8,200 nt of DNA from UBA1227 sp964539045 (GTDB lineage: Bacteria; Bacillota; Clostridia; Oscillospirales; Acutalibacteraceae). The DNA is taken from the NCBI GenBank assembly GCA_964539045.1, contig CAZIHW010000086.1:1-8200 (forward strand), read 5' to 3'. The notes below the pieces were generated by a model that searched no databases, was not told the origin of the DNA, and worked only from the letters and a program-made list of their open reading frames with translations. A program made the translations under genes and the position numbers. This document shows positions 6,518-8,200 of the stretch, in pieces. Each line of letters starts with the position of its first letter. Position 1 is the first letter of the stretch.

Positions 6518-7728
6518 TTATCCTCCCGAGTTTCCTTTACCGAGCAATTTATATATCCGTCCATAACACGGATACTTATATCATCGTTTTTTGCAACGTC
6601 TTTTATACTTTTTACAACACCGCTCGCCTTCTCCGCGATACTGTAGCCCCTGGCCAAAACCTTAAGGGGAGAAAAAGCCTCGAGTCGTCCGACTTCAACC
6701 GAGAACCTTCTCCTCTCGGTCTCTGTCTTTATAGCCATGATGTTATTCATACGTTCCTGATAGTTATCAAGGAGCAATCTTCTTTCATTTATCAGCGACA
6801 CGGGACCTTTCATAACCTGCCGCCCTGTAAGAGATAAAAGCTGCTCCTTATAGAAATTCAACTTGCCTACAAGTTGTCGTTGCATTTGAAGATTCAGACC
6901 GGTCAGTTTCTCCTTCTCGGAAATCATGTCCGGCACTGCAACCTCCGCCGCAGCTGACGGAGTCGGGGCTCTGTAATCCGCAACAAAATCCGATATGGTA
7001 AAATCCACTTCATGTCCCACACCGGTTATGACAGGTGTTTTCATATCAAAGATTGTTCTCGCAACACGCTCATCATTGAAGCACCACAGATCCTCTATGG
7101 AACCTCCGCCCCTGGCGAGAATAATCACATCCGCGCATCCGCTGTCATCCAATTCCCTGAGGGCGGATACTATTTGCGGAGCAGCCTCCGCGCCCTGAAC
7201 CTGCGTCGGAGAAATAACTACCTTTGCCATCGGCCATCTTCTCGAAAGCACGTTCCTTATATCCTGGAATGCGGCCCCTGTCGGTGAAGTCACGACGCCG
7301 ATTGTGTCGGGATATTCGGGAAGACTTTTCTTATGCTCTGCGGCAAACAGGCCTTCCTTTTGAAGCTTTTCTCTGAGCTGCTCGAAGGCAAGATTCAATG
7401 AACCCAGCCCGTCCGGTTGCATATCTGTTATATAAAACTGATACTGCCCGTCTCTCTCATAAACGGATACATTGCCGAGCGCAATTATTCTCATCCCGTT
7501 TTCGGGTCTGAATTTCAAACGTGATGCATTGCCCCGGAACATAACCGCCTTAATTGATGCGCTCTCGTCCTTGAGCGTCATATACATATGCCCGCTCGAA
7601 TGAGCCTTAAAGTTGGATATCTCACCGACCAGAAAAAGCGCTCTGAGATTTACATCATAGTCGATAATTGTTTTAACGTAGTTATTAAGCTGCGCAACAG
7701 AATAAACATTCGGCGTTGCATCTATCAT
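6514..7728 (-). CDS. xseA: Exodeoxyribonuclease VII large subunit
   Basis: Catalytic subunit of exonuclease VII, a cytoplasmic nuclease that degrades single-stranded DNA in repair. The 404-residue length is usual for Clostridia and shorter than the roughly 456 of Escherichia coli. Residues about 8-105 form the OB-fold ssDNA-binding domain (VGEISNF at 34-40). The catalytic domain follows, with TSPTGAAFQDI (147-157), ARGGGSIEDLWCFNDE (205-220) and GVGHEVDFTISDFVADYRAP (236-255). Asp156, Arg206, His239 and Asp242 correspond to the conserved residues implicated in catalysis in the E. coli enzyme. A helical, Arg/Glu/Gln-rich segment (about 265-345) is the expected coiled-coil region that holds XseB copies, and LARGYSI (358-364) marks the C-terminal element. 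It starts three bases after the upstream stop; AGAGGA is seven bases before the ATG. Confidence 0.97.
   Translation of the reverse strand: MIDATPNVYSVAQLNNYVKTIIDYDVNLRALFLVGEISNFKAHSSGHMYMTLKDESASIKAVMFRGNASRLKFRPENGMRIIALGNVSVYERDGQYQFYITDMQPDGLGSLNLAFEQLREKLQKEGLFAAEHKKSLPEYPDTIGVVTSPTGAAFQDIRNVLSRRWPMAKVVISPTQVQGAEAAPQIVSALRELDDSGCADVIILARGGGSIEDLWCFNDERVARTIFDMKTPVITGVGHEVDFTISDFVADYRAPTPSAAAEVAVPDMISEKEKLTGLNLQMQRQLVGKLNFYKEQLLSLTGRQVMKGPVSLINERRLLLDNYQERMNNIMAIKTETERRRFSVEVGRLEAFSPLKVLARGYSIAEKASGVVKSIKDVAKNDDISIRVMDGYINCSVKETREDK
6521..6527 (-). promoter_or_regulatory. Strong ribosome binding site of xseB
   Basis: GGGAGGA on the coding strand is the best Shine-Dalgarno match in the window and lies inside the last codons of xseA. 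Its spacing is three bases to the ATG at 6517 and six to the ATG at 6514, favouring the second. Confidence 0.75.
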
Positions 7729-7731
7729 AAG

Positions 7732-8200
7732 TTAATCCTCTTTCAATGAAGTTAAAACGGAAATGCCTGCCGCGTTGTCAGACGAGAATTCAGGCTCCGC
7801 AAAAACACATTCAAAATTTTCACTCAGGCTCTTACGTATGATTTTGTTGGACATCACTCCGCCTGAAAACACGAACGGTCGTCCCGGATATTTTAAACCG
7901 GCTGACTCGGCCATAGTATATATAGTCTTCTCTATGTACTTGAGACAATAGAGAGCTATATCGCAATAGGGTTCGCTGTCATCATACATCTTCTTACATT
8001 GATTCTCGAGCCCGGATATACTGCAGTCCCCTTTGTCCGAAAGCTTGGGTATTCTCACATCGAACTGCCTTTTACTCTCCATAGCCAGTTTTTCAAGCTC
8101 CGGACCGCATGGGAAATTCAAACCCATCATAACTCCGATTCGGTCTATAGCCTGTCCGGCCTTAAGGTCATTTGAAGATGCCAAAAGCTCACACGACACC
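7732..8200 (-). CDS. TsaD/Gcp (peptidase M22)-family protein, C-terminal half, 5' end cut by window edge
   Basis: The frame is open to the right edge. The GTG at 8199 is an internal Val codon, not a start, because family similarity already runs there. Visible landmarks: LASSNDLKAGQAIDRIG (about residues 6-22 of the visible part), matching the TsaD region that normally reads TxDDAxGEAxDKV; NFPCGPELEKLA, matching YPGGPxxEKLA; FSGGVMSN, matching LAGGVxAN; and SSDNAAGI near the C-terminus, matching TDNAAMI, whose Asp binds the metal in TsaD. TsaD, with TsaB and TsaE, makes the t6A modification of ANN-decoding tRNAs. This copy departs from TsaD in the first motif (LK for DD/DA, Gln for Glu), so it may be an M22-like paralogue rather than the t6A enzyme. 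The metal-binding histidine motif lies outside the window. Family assignment is firm; function is not. It joins xseA with a three-base gap. Confidence 0.8.
   Translation of the reverse strand, partial: VSCELLASSNDLKAGQAIDRIGVMMGLNFPCGPELEKLAMESKRQFDVRIPKLSDKGDCSISGLENQCKKMYDDSEPYCDIALYCLKYIEKTIYTMAESAGLKYPGRPFVFSGGVMSNKIIRKSLSENFECVFAEPEFSSDNAAGISVLTSLKED
7736..7741 (-). promoter_or_regulatory. Ribosome binding site of xseA
   Basis: AGAGGA on the coding strand lies seven bases before the xseA ATG and overlaps the last codons of the upstream M22-like gene. This indicates that the two genes share a transcript and probably coupled translation. Confidence 0.7.

Noticed and set aside
6375..6837. 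Plus-strand frames of 63 and 139 codons opposite xseB and the end of xseA
   Set aside because: They are shadows of strongly conserved minus-strand genes; the translations show no domain and are rich in Ser, Pro and Phe as expected from antisense of Glu/Lys-rich helices.
7732..8199. A complete 155-residue gene starting with GTG at 8199
   Set aside because: The sequence at that point already matches the middle of the TsaD/M22 fold, so the GTG is an internal Val codon and the gene continues beyond the right edge.

Overview
This window is a tightly packed, single-strand housekeeping cluster. Every gene reads on the minus strand, so the transcript runs from right (8200) to left (1). The order in transcription direction is: C-terminal half of a TsaD/peptidase-M22-family protein (cut by the right edge), xseA, xseB, ispA, dxs, tlyA, nadK, argR and recN (cut by the left edge). 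The order xseA-xseB-ispA-dxs-tlyA-(nadK)-argR-recN is the classic cluster of low-to-mid GC Gram-positive bacteria. With nadK between tlyA and argR and an M22-like gene before xseA, it fits the class Clostridia, possibly the Oscillospirales/Ruminococcaceae. The taxonomic call is inference from gene order and protein style; no rRNA or other marker is present. Base composition looks moderate by eye and is even along the window, with no sign of recent transfer.

Right part (about 5389-8200): the M22-like gene ends three bases before xseA. xseA and xseB, the two subunits of exonuclease VII, overlap at ATGA. ispA (farnesyl diphosphate synthase) follows after 25 bases.

Middle (about 3465-5400): dxs (first enzyme of the MEP isoprenoid pathway) lies downstream of ispA, so the start of the pathway and the prenyl-chain elongation step sit side by side. 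The ispA-dxs junction is the only real gap in the window (67 bases), and it is filled almost entirely by a purine-rich tandem repeat that begins at the ispA stop codon. This is the most unusual thing here.

Left part (1-3460): tlyA (rRNA 2'-O-methyltransferase, TTG start), nadK (NAD kinase), argR (arginine repressor) and recN (SMC-like DNA repair ATPase) are joined by 1-4 base overlaps or short gaps. Together the genes supply isoprenoid precursors, NADP for biosynthesis including the MEP reductase step, ribosome modification, arginine control and DNA repair. Translational coupling appears to be the main organising principle. No convincing promoter, terminator, tRNA, mobile element or CRISPR was seen. 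Apart from the repeat, I see an ordinary conserved operon rather than a new biological system.
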